A stretch of DNA of 64,000 bases from Pedobacter insulae (GCF_900113525.1 NZ_FOPP01000002.1:434001-498000); one strand, 5' to 3'. Positions 16,562-26,245 are shown, numbered from the stretch's first letter. Notes: generated by a model not told the origin, from the letters alone. Numbers and translations: made by a program.

Positions 16562-19500
16562 ATGAAATTGTATACTTGTCTCTCATGTGCAATACTAAGT
16601 TTCTTGGTTATGGGCACAAATACGCTGAAGGCGCAAAGCGGAAATCAGATTTTAGATGGAATTGGTGAAACTGGGTTGATTGCCCGGTATGTTTTTAATG
16701 GTAATCTTAAGGATTGGTCCCGTAATAATTTAGAAGCAACCATACAAAATGCTAAAGCTACCTTCGTAACCGACGATAAATTTGGGGCTGTACTCTCTTT
16801 AGATGCAGCCAACAAGGCCTATCTTTCTATCACAGGCGAGGCGGTAGCGGGAGAGGAGTCGTTAACGATTATGGGATGGATTTACTTGCGTTCCTCAGCA
16901 GTCGGTCAACGATTCTTTGATTTTGGAAAAAGTGATAAATCACATTTTTTTGTAGCTCCAGTAGGTACAAAGGATTTTACAGGATATCGGGCCGAGCTCA
17001 TCAATGGAACAAATGCCTACAATTTGGGATCACCAGCTGTGGAAACAAATAAGTGGTATCATTTAGCTGTGGTAATTAATGTGCCAGCTAAATCCATGCG
17101 TACATATGTGAATGGAAAACTCGCTGGGGAAGCAAAAAACATTACACTCGAACTCAAACAATTGTTCGACAATGAATCAAACAAAGAAAATAAACTCTAT
17201 ATAGGCAAATCATTCTTATCAGAAAATCCTTATTTGGATGCCAAATTACACGATTTCAGATTGTATAGAATTCCCCTTACTGAAGGCCAGCTTGCCACAG
17301 TTTATACTAATTCAGGGAAAGGTAATACAGCTGTTGTGCGTGAGTCTCCAAAGAAAGAAGATAATTTACCAGTGTTCTCCAAGACAACCCCCCAGCTTTA
17401 CAATGAATATCTAAGTAGTGTTTCAGATGTGGAAGTGCAAACGGTGATTGGCTATCTTCCGCGGTTACCAGTATACGTAAACGGAGTTTATCGCAATGGA
17501 ATTAAAGGGCCGCAGGTACGGGTGATTTGGCCAGCACCAATCAATAATAGTGAAGTACTTAAAGCAGGTAAATATACTATAACAGGAACAGTTCCTGGCA
17601 CAGATTTGCAGCCAAAAGCGATCGTAATGGTAAAAGACGCTAAGGAAGCAGGTACTCCAGATCGCAAGTTGGAAGCTTTCGATTTAGATCAGGTGTCATT
17701 AAACGCTGACCTTCACGGTCATCAAACAAAGTTCATTGAGAATAGGGATAAGTTTATCAATGGGCTTGCTAAAACCAATCCCGATGCATTCCTCTATATG
17801 TTCCGCAATGCCTTTGGTCTGGCTCAACCAGAAGGAGCCAAGGCTTTAGGTGTATGGGACACGCAAGAAACCAAATTGCGAGGGCACGCCACAGGGCACT
17901 ATTTAACCGCAATTGCCCAGGCATACACAAGTACTGGCTATGACAAAGCACTGCAGGCTACCTTTAAAGAAAAAATGGAATATATGGTTAATACATTATA
18001 CCAATTGTCTCAACTGTCTGGTCAGCCTAAAACTGCGGGTACCGCATTTGTATCAGATCCTGCTGCAGTACCACCGGGGCCCGGCAAATCAACTTTTGAT
18101 TCCGATCTTAGCCCAGAAGGGATTCGCACAGATTATTGGAATTGGGGCAAAGGGTTCATTAGTGCCTATCCGCCCGATCAGTTTATTATGTTAGAAAAGG
18201 GTGCAAATTACGGGGGACAGAAAACCCAAATTTGGGCACCTTATTATACCTTACATAAAATACTTGCCGGATTGTTAGATGTTTATGAAGTTACAGGTAA
18301 CAAAAAGGCACTTGAAGTTGCCAAAGGCATGGGAAGCTGGGTGCATGCCCGGGTAAGTCTTTTACCAACCGAAACATTAATCAGCATGTGGAACAGGTAC
18401 ATTGCAGGTGAATTTGGGGGTATGAATGAAGTAATGGCTCGCCTATACAGACTTACCAAAGAACCTCGTTATTTGAAAGTTGCGCAGTTGTTCGATAACA
18501 TTAAAGTGTTTTATGGTGATGCAGAACATTCACACGGCTTAGCTAGAAATGTAGATACTTTCCGTGGATTGCATGCCAATCAACATATTCCTCAGATTTT
18601 GGGAGCGCTCGAAATGTATCGTGACTCTGATACTCCAGATTATTATCGAATAGCTGATAATTTTTGGCATAAAACCAGAAATGATTACATGTATAGTATA
18701 GGAGGGGTAGCCGGAGCGCGTACGCCAAACAATGCCGAGTGTTTTATCGGACAGCCTGCAACAATCTATGAAAACGGCCTATCTTCAGGCGGACAGAATG
18801 AAACCTGTGCAACCTATAACATGCTTAAATTAACAGGTAATCTGTTTTTATATGATCAGCGCGCGGAGTTAATGGATTATTATGAGCAAGCACTTTATAA
18901 TCATATCTTGGCCTCTGTTGCCGAGAATAGTCCTGCTAACACGTACCATGTGCCATTAAGACCAGGATCTACTAAGCAGTTTGGAAACCCTAACATGACA
19001 GGTTTTACTTGCTGTAATGGTACTGCAATAGAAAGTAGCACGAAATTGCAGAGTTCAATTTATTTTAAAAGTGCAGAAAATGATGCGTTATATGTTAATC
19101 TTTATGTGCCTTCTACATTGAATTGGACCGAAAAGAAAATAACTGTAGTACAAACAACTGCCTTCCCAACAGAAGACCATACTAAATTAACCATTAAGGG
19201 CAATGGTAAATTCGATCTTAAAGTACGCGTGCCGCACTGGGCAACCAAAGGATTCTTCGTCACCATAAACGGTAAAGATGAAAAAACAAAAGCAGAACCC
19301 GGAAGTTACCTTACTTTGAGCCGCAAATGGAAAGATGGAGATGTGATTGACTTACGCATGCCTTTTCAGTTTCATTTAGATCCTGTAATGGATCAACAGA
19401 ACATTGCTAGCCTATTTTATGGTCCCGTGCTACTAGCCGCCCAAGAACCAGCGCCACGGAACGACTGGCGTAAAGTAACATTGAACCTAGAAGATATCGG

Positions 19501-19618
19501 TAAATCGATACAAGGCGATCCGAAAAGCCTGCAATTTACGATTGATGGAGTAACTTACAAGCCCTTTTATGAAACTTACGGACGCCATTCTGTTTACTTG
19601 GATGTAACCCTAAAGTAA
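16562..19618 (+). CDS. LamG / bacterial-Ig / GH127-GH146-like beta-L-arabinofuranosidase
   Basis: A 1018-residue secreted protein (signal peptide to about residue 25). Residues about 35-250 form a LamG/concanavalin-like domain (LIARYVFNGNLKDWS, LTIMGWIYL, KLYIGKSF). Residues about 285-355 look like a bacterial Ig-like domain. Residues 370 to the end match the DUF1680 family (GH127/GH146): LRGHATGHYLTA, WAPYYTLHKILAGLLD, GGQNETCATYNMLKL and FTCCNGTAIESS. In characterised GH127 enzymes a Glu and a Cys with a Zn site catalyse; here Glu 747 and Cys 817/818 occupy those blocks. Substrates in the family include Hyp-linked beta-L-arabino-oligosaccharides and pectic side chains. A strong terminator follows. 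Confidence 0.87.
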   Translation: MKLYTCLSCAILSFLVMGTNTLKAQSGNQILDGIGETGLIARYVFNGNLKDWSRNNLEATIQNAKATFVTDDKFGAVLSLDAANKAYLSITGEAVAGEESLTIMGWIYLRSSAVGQRFFDFGKSDKSHFFVAPVGTKDFTGYRAELINGTNAYNLGSPAVETNKWYHLAVVINVPAKSMRTYVNGKLAGEAKNITLELKQLFDNESNKENKLYIGKSFLSENPYLDAKLHDFRLYRIPLTEGQLATVYTNSGKGNTAVVRESPKKEDNLPVFSKTTPQLYNEYLSSVSDVEVQTVIGYLPRLPVYVNGVYRNGIKGPQVRVIWPAPINNSEVLKAGKYTITGTVPGTDLQPKAIVMVKDAKEAGTPDRKLEAFDLDQVSLNADLHGHQTKFIENRDKFINGLAKTNPDAFLYMFRNAFGLAQPEGAKALGVWDTQETKLRGHATGHYLTAIAQAYTSTGYDKALQATFKEKMEYMVNTLYQLSQLSGQPKTAGTAFVSDPAAVPPGPGKSTFDSDLSPEGIRTDYWNWGKGFISAYPPDQFIMLEKGANYGGQKTQIWAPYYTLHKILAGLLDVYEVTGNKKALEVAKGMGSWVHARVSLLPTETLISMWNRYIAGEFGGMNEVMARLYRLTKEPRYLKVAQLFDNIKVFYGDAEHSHGLARNVDTFRGLHANQHIPQILGALEMYRDSDTPDYYRIADNFWHKTRNDYMYSIGGVAGARTPNNAECFIGQPATIYENGLSSGGQNETCATYNMLKLTGNLFLYDQRAELMDYYEQALYNHILASVAENSPANTYHVPLRPGSTKQFGNPNMTGFTCCNGTAIESSTKLQSSIYFKSAENDALYVNLYVPSTLNWTEKKITVVQTTAFPTEDHTKLTIKGNGKFDLKVRVPHWATKGFFVTINGKDEKTKAEPGSYLTLSRKWKDGDVIDLRMPFQFHLDPVMDQQNIASLFYGPVLLAAQEPAPRNDWRKVTLNLEDIGKSIQGDPKSLQFTIDGVTYKPFYETYGRHSVYLDVTLK

Positions 19619-19631
19619 CCCATGTAGCTTT

Positions 19632-19663
19632 GCTAAAGGTTGGTTTCGCTATCAACCTTTAGC
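19632..19663 (+). terminator. Terminator after the GH127-like gene
   Basis: A perfect 11-bp stem, GCTAAAGGTTG (19632-19642) with CAACCTTTAGC (19653-19663), encloses a 10-base loop and is followed by a pyrimidine-rich run (TTTCTTCCTTTC). It lies 14 bases after the GH127-like stop and isolates that gene from the permease/SusCD locus. Confidence 0.8.
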
Positions 19664-19730
19664 TTTCTTCCTTTCATAGCAATAAATAAAAATTGAATAA
19701 AAATTTTTGTTTAATTAAAAAGTTTATATA

Positions 19731-19745
19731 TTCGTGTACGTTAAC
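19731..19745 (+). promoter_or_regulatory. Candidate operator A (TTCGTGTACGTTAAC) upstream of the GlcNAc-type permease
   Basis: TTCGTGTACGTTAAC lies about 135 bases upstream of the permease start. A 14-of-15 match (TTCGTGTACGATAAC) occurs on the minus strand at 45759-45773, upstream of the minus-strand esterase/GH52-like operon. Recurrence at the heads of the two main transcription units suggests a shared regulator; no binding data exist. Confidence 0.4.
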
Positions 19746-19761
19746 GTTAAGAAAGTTTAAC
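19742..19761 (+). promoter_or_regulatory. Candidate operator B (TAACGTTAAGAAAGTTTAAC)
   Basis: This 20-mer overlaps the end of candidate operator A and contains the palindrome TTAACGTTAA. A copy with a single change (C for A at position 11) lies at 34948-34967 upstream of the PL8 gene. The LacI-family gene at 38435-39496 is a plausible binder, because the CG-centred AACGTT core resembles LacI-type sites; this is inference. Confidence 0.42.
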
Positions 19762-19826
19762 TCCTTTATACGGAATTTGCCAGTTGGTTTGCTAATTGCA
19801 TACATAAGGCGATTTTTTTTAATTGA

Positions 19827-19842
19827 TTTACGGGTACGTAAA
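19827..19842. promoter_or_regulatory. Short palindrome in the permease promoter region
   Basis: TTTACG-GGTA-CGTAAA is a perfect 6+6 inverted repeat with a 4-base centre, 38 bases before the permease ATG. It could be a transcription-factor site; I found no second full copy in the window. Confidence 0.3.
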
Positions 19843-19880
19843 CGGTATTGTAAAAACACTGTTTATTAAGGACTTAAAAT

Positions 19881-21245
19881 ATGCCAAATATAAAACAAAA
19901 TGCAGTGACTGGAGCAGTTCAGGTAAATTCCCTTAATTCAAGAGAAACATTAATCTCTATGTTTATTTTGGGAGGTTTGTTTTTCGTGTTCGGCTTTATT
20001 ACGTGGATTAATGCCATCTTAATTCCTTATTTCAAAATAGCTTGCGAACTAAGTAATTTTCAATCCTATCTCGTAGCTTTCGCTTTTTATATTTCCTATT
20101 TTATCATGTCACTCCCTTCGTCATACCTTTTAAAAAGGGTAGGATTTAAAAAAGGTATTATGTATGGGTTATGGGTAATGGCGATAGGGGTTTTTATTTT
20201 TATACCTGCCGCGTTGAGCAGAACTTACGAAATATTTCTACTTGGTTTATTTACTATAGGTTGTGGTTTGGCGGTACTACAAACTGCAGCAAATCCCTAT
20301 ATTACCATTTTAGGTCCCCGCGAAAAAGCTGCGAAGCGGATTAGCTTTATGGGGATATGTAATAAGGCAGCTGGAATTCTGGCTCCCTTAATATTTGCTT
20401 CCGTTATATTCAAGGTTGCGGACAACGAAATGCTTAAGCAACTCCCTTTGATGAGCGTTTTCGAAAGAAACGAGGCATTAGACGAGTTAATTCGGCGCGT
20501 TATTCTTCCTTATAGTGTTTTAGGGACAGTACTTGCCGCCCTTGGTATATTGATACGTTTCTCGCCACTTCCAGAAATTGATACGGAGCAAGAAGATGAA
20601 ACATTGTCAACCTTAAATGCGGATAAAAAAAATCTTTTCGATTTCCCTTATTTAATATTAGGCGTGTTGGCCATATTCTTTCACGTAGGTACACAAGTGA
20701 TAGCGATCGACACTATCATTCCCTACGCAAATTCAATGGGAATGCCAATTATGGAAGCTAAAGTATTTCCTTCCTACACCTTGTTTACAACGATTATTGG
20801 CTACGGACTAGGAATCATTCTCATTCCAAAATACCTCTCACAAGTAAACATATTGCGAATTTGCACGCTTTTGGGAACTGTATTAACACTGTTGATTATT
20901 TATGTTAGTGGAAACGCCACCATCTTGGGCCATACCACCGATGTATCCATTTGGTTTATCGTTTTGCTTGGTTTGGCTAATTCATTGGTTTGGGCAGGTA
21001 TCTGGCCACTAGCCTTAACAAACCTTGGACGCTTCACAAAGGTAGGCGCCTCTACACTCATTATGGCACTTTGTGGAAGTGCAATATTTCCGCTCATCTA
21101 CGGGTACGTAGCAGATCATTCAGACGTAAGAACTGCTTACTGGATTTTATTTCCCTGCTACATCTACCTAGTTTTTTATGCTTTTTACGGACACTTAATC
21201 AAAAGCTGGTTGCCAAACTTTAAAAAGAAAACTATCTCAAATTAA
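19881..21245 (+). CDS. FucP/NagP-type sugar:H+ symporter (MFS), probable N-acetylglucosamine permease
   Basis: A 454-residue, about 12-helix inner-membrane protein. The N-terminal block LFFVFGFITWINAILIPYFK and the later GCGLAVLQTAANPYI are signatures of the fucose/glucose-galactose/GlcNAc permease family of Bacteroidota. FucP, GluP and NagP cannot be separated by eye. The nagA and nagB-like genes downstream on the same strand make GlcNAc (NagP role) the best guess; fucose is the alternative, given the GH29 at the window start. Three promoter-proximal palindromic elements lie within 150 bases upstream. It is followed by a 176-base leader and the SusC gene. Confidence 0.87.
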   Translation: MPNIKQNAVTGAVQVNSLNSRETLISMFILGGLFFVFGFITWINAILIPYFKIACELSNFQSYLVAFAFYISYFIMSLPSSYLLKRVGFKKGIMYGLWVMAIGVFIFIPAALSRTYEIFLLGLFTIGCGLAVLQTAANPYITILGPREKAAKRISFMGICNKAAGILAPLIFASVIFKVADNEMLKQLPLMSVFERNEALDELIRRVILPYSVLGTVLAALGILIRFSPLPEIDTEQEDETLSTLNADKKNLFDFPYLILGVLAIFFHVGTQVIAIDTIIPYANSMGMPIMEAKVFPSYTLFTTIIGYGLGIILIPKYLSQVNILRICTLLGTVLTLLIIYVSGNATILGHTTDVSIWFIVLLGLANSLVWAGIWPLALTNLGRFTKVGASTLIMALCGSAIFPLIYGYVADHSDVRTAYWILFPCYIYLVFYAFYGHLIKSWLPNFKKKTISN

Positions 21246-21375
21246 ACAAAACATACTAACCAAATCCAATATAAACCAACTATAATCAAAACATGAAATG
21301 AATGCAGAAACAAATTAAAATTAGTCGTAGATGATTTCGCCCAGGGCAAATCTATTTAATCACTAAATGTTACAT

Positions 21376-21393
21376 CAGGAATTCGAATTCCTG
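21376..21393. promoter_or_regulatory. Perfect 18-bp palindrome in the SusC leader
   Basis: CAGGAATTCGAATTCCTG is fully self-complementary and ends 28 bases before the SusC ATG. Another imperfect palindrome (GATTTCGCCCAGGGCAAATC) lies at 21333-21352. Either may be an operator, or the first may form a leader-RNA structure or a dimerisation site near the ribosome-binding region. Confidence 0.4.
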
Positions 21394-21421
21394 CAATCAT
21401 CAAAAAAATTAACTCAAAAGA

Positions 21422-24400
21422 ATGAAAAAACAACTATTATTAAGCAATTCTTCTTTTCTTAACTTTTACCGGGTTTTCAAGGCAAAGCAAACAATTTTAT
21501 TTGCTGCTGTTCTAATGCTTTCTACGAGCTTGCATGCAGCTGTAGAGAATCTTGTTAAGGAAACAAAAGTTAGTAAAACAACAGAAACTCTTTATATTAA
21601 AGATGTAGTCGTAAAAGGTACGGTAAAAAACGATGCTGGAGAAGCGTTAGCCGGTGCTACTGTAACTGTGAAGGGTACCAATATCCGGGTAGCAACTAAT
21701 GCAGAAGGCGAGTTTCAGATTAACAGTCCCGAAGGTGGCACCTTGGTTATTACCTATTTAGGCTATGTTTCGCAAGAAATCAATGTCGGCAATAAATCAC
21801 TGATCAATGTGACGTTGCTGGTTGATTCTCAACAATTTCAAATGAACCAAGTGGTAATTGTGGGGTACGGTACGCAAAAACGTTCAGATATTACAGGATC
21901 GGTAACTTCTGTACCTAAAGAAAGATTATCGCAATTGCCAGTAACTAACGTACTTCATGCAATGGAAGGAGCTGTTGCAGGTATTAGAATTAGTCAATCT
22001 TCTTCCGTACCCGGTAGTTCTGCTGGTGTCCAAGTTAGAGGAGTTAACTCTATTAACGCAGGTACTGCGCCATTAACTGTAATTGACGGTGTTCCGTTCA
22101 GTAACTTGGGCGGGTCTATGAACGATCTCAATCCAAATGATATCGAGTCGATAGAAATTTTAAAGGATGCATCGGCAGTTGCCGTATATGGTACTAGAGG
22201 ATCTAGTGGTGTTATCTTAATTACTACTAAAAGAGGTAAAACAGGTAAGCCAACTATTAGATATAGTACTTTTGCTGGTCCAGAGTATCAGAATAAGACT
22301 TTAACGCCTTTAACTCCAGAACAATATGTGCAGCAGTATACTGATTTTTTAGCGCAAAAGAACCAAAAACCTGGTGCTATTCCAGTTCCTAATGCCTATG
22401 AGCAAGAAAATTATACTGCTGGTAAAACTACAAATTGGTTAGATGAAATTTCTCAACAAGGATTTATTCAAGATCATAACTTGAGTATTTCAGGTGGTGG
22501 TGATAAAATCAAATATTTTGTTTCAGGTGCTTATCAAAAGCAAAAAGGTGTATTAAAAGGTTACCAGTTTGGCAGAGCATCTTTTAGATCAAACCTAGAT
22601 GCCACCATAACGGATTGGTTAACTGCAGGAACATCTTTGTTTTTTGCAGATAATAATACAGATGGAGGAACAGTGAGTTATTCATCTGCTATGCAAATGA
22701 GTCCTTATGGCCGTTTACGTGATCCAAATGGCAATTATACAATTTTTCCAATGCTTTCTGAAACATATACCAGAAACCCACTTCTTGGTTTAAATGCGGA
22801 TGTTTTAAATAGACAAAAAAATCTTAACGGTATATTTTATGCAGAAGTTAAACCAACATTTATACCAGGTTTAAAATATAGAGTAAATGCCAATTACGCA
22901 TTCTTGCCTTCTCGTGCTGCATCTTATAGAGGTGCTAATACAGGTGATACTGATCAAGGTACTGCTGCAATCAGTAATACTGAGACCAATAGTTGGATTA
23001 TTGAAAACATATTGACCTATGATAAAAACTGGGGAAAACACCATTTAGATGTTACTGCATTATATAGTGGTCAAGAAAAAAAGTATTTCATCAGCAGCAC
23101 AACTGGAAAAACCTTCATTAATGACGAAGTATCATATAATAATATAGGTGCAGCAGCTGTTGTAACGGCAAGTTCTTTTTACAGCAGAGAAGCTTTAGTT
23201 TCTCAAATGGCTCGTTTTAACTACTCTTATGATAGTAAATACTTATTTACTGTAACAGCAAGACGTGATGGTTATTCTGCATTTGGTTCTGCTACTAATA
23301 AATACGGAACTTTTCCATCTGTAGCTTTGGGTTGGAATATTTCTAAGGAGAACTTTTTAAAGGATGTACAACAAATTGATAACATCAAGTTAAGAGCTTC
23401 TTATGGCACTTCTGGTAACCAAGCAGTAGGTGTATATCAAACAATTAGTACCCAAGGTGTTACAAAATATATTTTTAATGGAATTACTGCAACTGGTTTA
23501 GTTTCAAGTTCTTTACTAACAAGTGGTGTATTAGGTAATGCAGAGCTAAATTGGGAAAGTACAACTGGAAGTAATTTTGCTGTCGACTTCTCTATTTTAA
23601 ACAATAGAATAAGTGGTACAGTTGAAGCTTACTTTACAAAAACCAATGATGTGTTGTTGAGACGTCAATTACCCACAATTACAGGTTTCGGAAGCATTTT
23701 TGATAATTTAGGTAGTGTTAAAAATAGAGGTATTGAATTTACTTTAAATACAGTTAACATAAAGAAAAAAGACTTTACTTGGTCATCTAATATCAACTTC
23801 TCAACTAACCGTAATGAGATCGTTTCGCTTTACGGAGATGGCAAAGATGATATTGGTAACAAATGGTTTATTGGTAAACCACTCTATGCTATTTACGATT
23901 ATCAGCTAGCTGGAGTTTGGCAAGTTGGCGAAGACGCATCACAAGTAGATCCAAGTGCTACACCAGGAAGTTTAAAGTTTGTGGATATAAATGGTGATAA
24001 AAAAATCACCGAAGCTGATAGAGTTTTTCAAGGTACTAGCTTGCCAAAATGGACCGGTGGTATCATCAATAACTTCAAGTACAAAGAATTTGGGTTAAGT
24101 ATTTTCATACAAACCGCGCAGGGAGCAAAAATAAACAACCCGCTATTGAACTTGCAAAATTACGGAGGTCGTGTTAGTTTTCCGCAAGAAGTAGGTTATT
24201 GGACCGCAGCTAATAAGAACAATACGCAGCCATCTTTAACTTATACTAATCCTAAGCAATATGCTTATCCTGTTGATCAGAATTATACTAGAATAAAGGA
24301 TATTACGCTGAGCTATACTTTAACTCAAAAAGCATTAGATAAATTAAAATTAGGTAGTGTAACTGCTTTTGTAAGTGGTAGAAACATCGCAACTTTTACT

Positions 24401-24532
24401 GATTGGGTTGGTCTTGATCCTGAATTAAGTGTAAATAACAATCAATCAGGTTTGGCAAATGCACCGCTTAGCTATGGTATATATCCTTTGGTTTCAACTT
24501 TTGTATTTGGTTTAAATGTTACACTACGTTAA
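21422..24532 (+). CDS. SusC/RagA-family TonB-dependent outer-membrane transporter
   Basis: A 1036-residue protein. An N-terminal hydrophobic export segment (about residues 20-42) precedes a carboxypeptidase-regulatory-like domain (VVKGTVKNDAGEALAGATVTVKGT) and the plug domain (VVIVGYGTQKRSDITGSV, VQVRGVNSINAGTAPLTVIDG, ESIEILKDASAVAVYGTRGSSGVILI). The remainder is a TonB-dependent beta-barrel ending in an aromatic-rich strand, VSTFVFGLNVTLR. It imports oligosaccharides together with the SusD-like lipoprotein 18 bases downstream. The leader is about 176 bases and holds a perfect palindrome. Size and domain order are normal for the family. Confidence 0.96.
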   Translation: MKKQLLLSNSSFLNFYRVFKAKQTILFAAVLMLSTSLHAAVENLVKETKVSKTTETLYIKDVVVKGTVKNDAGEALAGATVTVKGTNIRVATNAEGEFQINSPEGGTLVITYLGYVSQEINVGNKSLINVTLLVDSQQFQMNQVVIVGYGTQKRSDITGSVTSVPKERLSQLPVTNVLHAMEGAVAGIRISQSSSVPGSSAGVQVRGVNSINAGTAPLTVIDGVPFSNLGGSMNDLNPNDIESIEILKDASAVAVYGTRGSSGVILITTKRGKTGKPTIRYSTFAGPEYQNKTLTPLTPEQYVQQYTDFLAQKNQKPGAIPVPNAYEQENYTAGKTTNWLDEISQQGFIQDHNLSISGGGDKIKYFVSGAYQKQKGVLKGYQFGRASFRSNLDATITDWLTAGTSLFFADNNTDGGTVSYSSAMQMSPYGRLRDPNGNYTIFPMLSETYTRNPLLGLNADVLNRQKNLNGIFYAEVKPTFIPGLKYRVNANYAFLPSRAASYRGANTGDTDQGTAAISNTETNSWIIENILTYDKNWGKHHLDVTALYSGQEKKYFISSTTGKTFINDEVSYNNIGAAAVVTASSFYSREALVSQMARFNYSYDSKYLFTVTARRDGYSAFGSATNKYGTFPSVALGWNISKENFLKDVQQIDNIKLRASYGTSGNQAVGVYQTISTQGVTKYIFNGITATGLVSSSLLTSGVLGNAELNWESTTGSNFAVDFSILNNRISGTVEAYFTKTNDVLLRRQLPTITGFGSIFDNLGSVKNRGIEFTLNTVNIKKKDFTWSSNINFSTNRNEIVSLYGDGKDDIGNKWFIGKPLYAIYDYQLAGVWQVGEDASQVDPSATPGSLKFVDINGDKKITEADRVFQGTSLPKWTGGIINNFKYKEFGLSIFIQTAQGAKINNPLLNLQNYGGRVSFPQEVGYWTAANKNNTQPSLTYTNPKQYAYPVDQNYTRIKDITLSYTLTQKALDKLKLGSVTAFVSGRNIATFTDWVGLDPELSVNNNQSGLANAPLSYGIYPLVSTFVFGLNVTLR

Positions 24533-24550
24533 AATCTAAAATAAAATATT

Positions 24551-26158
24551 ATGAAAAAATTAATTTTATTATTATTAATTTCTCCAGTTTTACTTGGTTT
24601 TCTTTCATGTAAGAAAGCTTTCTTGGACGAAAATTCTGATTCTGCTTTTTCGCCTCTTAATACTTATAAAAATAAAGCGGGTTTAGAGGCAGGAATTGCT
24701 GGACTAATGTTATCTGTTCGTGAGCAGTATACAACGCAGAACCCCGGTCAATCGTTATTGAATGTTATGCAAGTAGGTACAGATGTAGCCATAAATGGAC
24801 AAAATGGACCAGAATCAGTTCCTTTTGAAAATTACTCTTTACTTAATCCTGAAGCTCTGGCAGTTTCTTACTATTGGACATGGGCTTATAAAGTAATCGC
24901 AAATGCTAATGCAATTATAGTAGGAGCAGCTGATGAAAGTGCTGTATTAACTACTGCTGAAAGAAACTTGTATACAGCCGAGGCTAAATTTTATAGAGCG
25001 TATGCTTATAATTTCTTAGTTACTTTGTATGGTGCAGTTCCCTTGGTAGAGAAACCTGTAAATTCAGCAAAAACAGACTACACAAGGGCTACATTGGAAA
25101 GTTTAAATACTTTAATCAATGATGACCTAATTTTTGCTGCAGCTAACCTTCCTAACATTGATGCAGTATCACAGTCAAGTAGAATAAATAAACAAGCAGC
25201 AAACCAATTATTAGCAGAAGCTTATTTAAGACAAGGTAAGAATGACCTTGCTGAGGCACAATGTATGGCTGTAATTAATAGTCAGAAATTAACTTTGGTT
25301 AAAACAAGGTTTGGTGTGAACAAAAATTTACCTGGTGATCCATTTTCGGATATGTTTATAACAGGTAATCAACGTCGCTCATCAGGTAATACAGAATCTA
25401 TTTGGGTTGAAGAAATGGAATATCTTACACCTGGGGGAGGAACTCCTAATTTTGATCAACATAGAAGAGTTTGGGTACCTCATTATTCTGCTAGTGTAGG
25501 TTCACCTAGAGTTGGAAACCTATTGATTACTGATTCTTTAGGAGGGCGTGGAATTGGACGTCTTCGCTTAAGCTATTGGGTAATCAATAATTTATACTCA
25601 ACTAACGATATGCGTAACTCTAAGTATAATATACGTCGCGATTTTTTCTATAATGACCCTGCTTTTCCTGCTTCTGTAGGAAAAAGAGTAGTTCCAGCAC
25701 CAGCAGATACCTTATTTAAAATAGTTCCTTACACTACTAAATGGAACCATTTTGTTGCTGCAGACCCAGTTGGAAATAGCTCTTACAAAGATCTTACCAT
25801 GATGCGTTTTGGAGAAACTTACCTTTTATTAGCAGAAGCACAGTTTAAACAATCTAAACTAGCTGAGGCAGCTATTTCTATTAATGTTTTAAGAACAAGA
25901 GCCAATGCAGCTCAAGTTTCGGCATCAGATATAACCTTAGATTTTATTTTGGATGAGCGTGTTAGAGAGTTAATTGGCGAAGAAAACCGAAGAATGACTT
26001 TAGTACGTACTGGAACACTTGTAGCCAGAGCTAAGAGGTTGAATCCCATCCAAACTTCATCGGTTCAGCTTTTCCACCAACTTTGGCCTTTACCACAAAG
26101 TGAAATTGATTTGAATAAAGATGCTGTTCTAACTCAGAACCCAGGTTATATCAGATAA
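24551..26158 (+). CDS. SusD/RagB-family outer-membrane glycan-binding lipoprotein
   Basis: A 535-residue lipoprotein (signal LLISPVLLGFLSC, Cys about 20, followed by KKAFLDENSDSAF). The SusD helical core is recognisable in YTAEAKFYRAYAYNFLVTLYGAVPLV and in the C-terminal YLLLAEAQFKQ, AISINVLRTRANAA, ERVRELIGEENRR and LWPLPQSEIDLN. It caps the SusC transporter and captures the glycan at the cell surface. A stable hairpin 13 bases after the stop probably reduces transcription into the downstream catabolic genes, as often seen after susCD. Confidence 0.96.
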   Translation: MKKLILLLLISPVLLGFLSCKKAFLDENSDSAFSPLNTYKNKAGLEAGIAGLMLSVREQYTTQNPGQSLLNVMQVGTDVAINGQNGPESVPFENYSLLNPEALAVSYYWTWAYKVIANANAIIVGAADESAVLTTAERNLYTAEAKFYRAYAYNFLVTLYGAVPLVEKPVNSAKTDYTRATLESLNTLINDDLIFAAANLPNIDAVSQSSRINKQAANQLLAEAYLRQGKNDLAEAQCMAVINSQKLTLVKTRFGVNKNLPGDPFSDMFITGNQRRSSGNTESIWVEEMEYLTPGGGTPNFDQHRRVWVPHYSASVGSPRVGNLLITDSLGGRGIGRLRLSYWVINNLYSTNDMRNSKYNIRRDFFYNDPAFPASVGKRVVPAPADTLFKIVPYTTKWNHFVAADPVGNSSYKDLTMMRFGETYLLLAEAQFKQSKLAEAAISINVLRTRANAAQVSASDITLDFILDERVRELIGEENRRMTLVRTGTLVARAKRLNPIQTSSVQLFHQLWPLPQSEIDLNKDAVLTQNPGYIR

Positions 26159-26171
26159 TCATGCTAAAAGA

Positions 26172-26210
26172 TGCAAGAAATATGTAACCGAAAAGTACAT
26201 GTTTCTTGCA
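26172..26210 (+). terminator. Strong hairpin after SusD (terminator or attenuator)
   Basis: Arms TGCAAGAAATATGTA (26172-26186) and TACATGTTTCTTGCA (26196-26210) pair over 15 bp with a single G-U wobble around a 9-base loop. Only a short T-rich stretch follows, so partial termination or mRNA stabilisation between SusD and the next gene is as likely as full termination. Confidence 0.65.
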
Positions 26211-26245
26211 TTCCTAAAAGACTTTAATCACTGTTTACCATAAAA

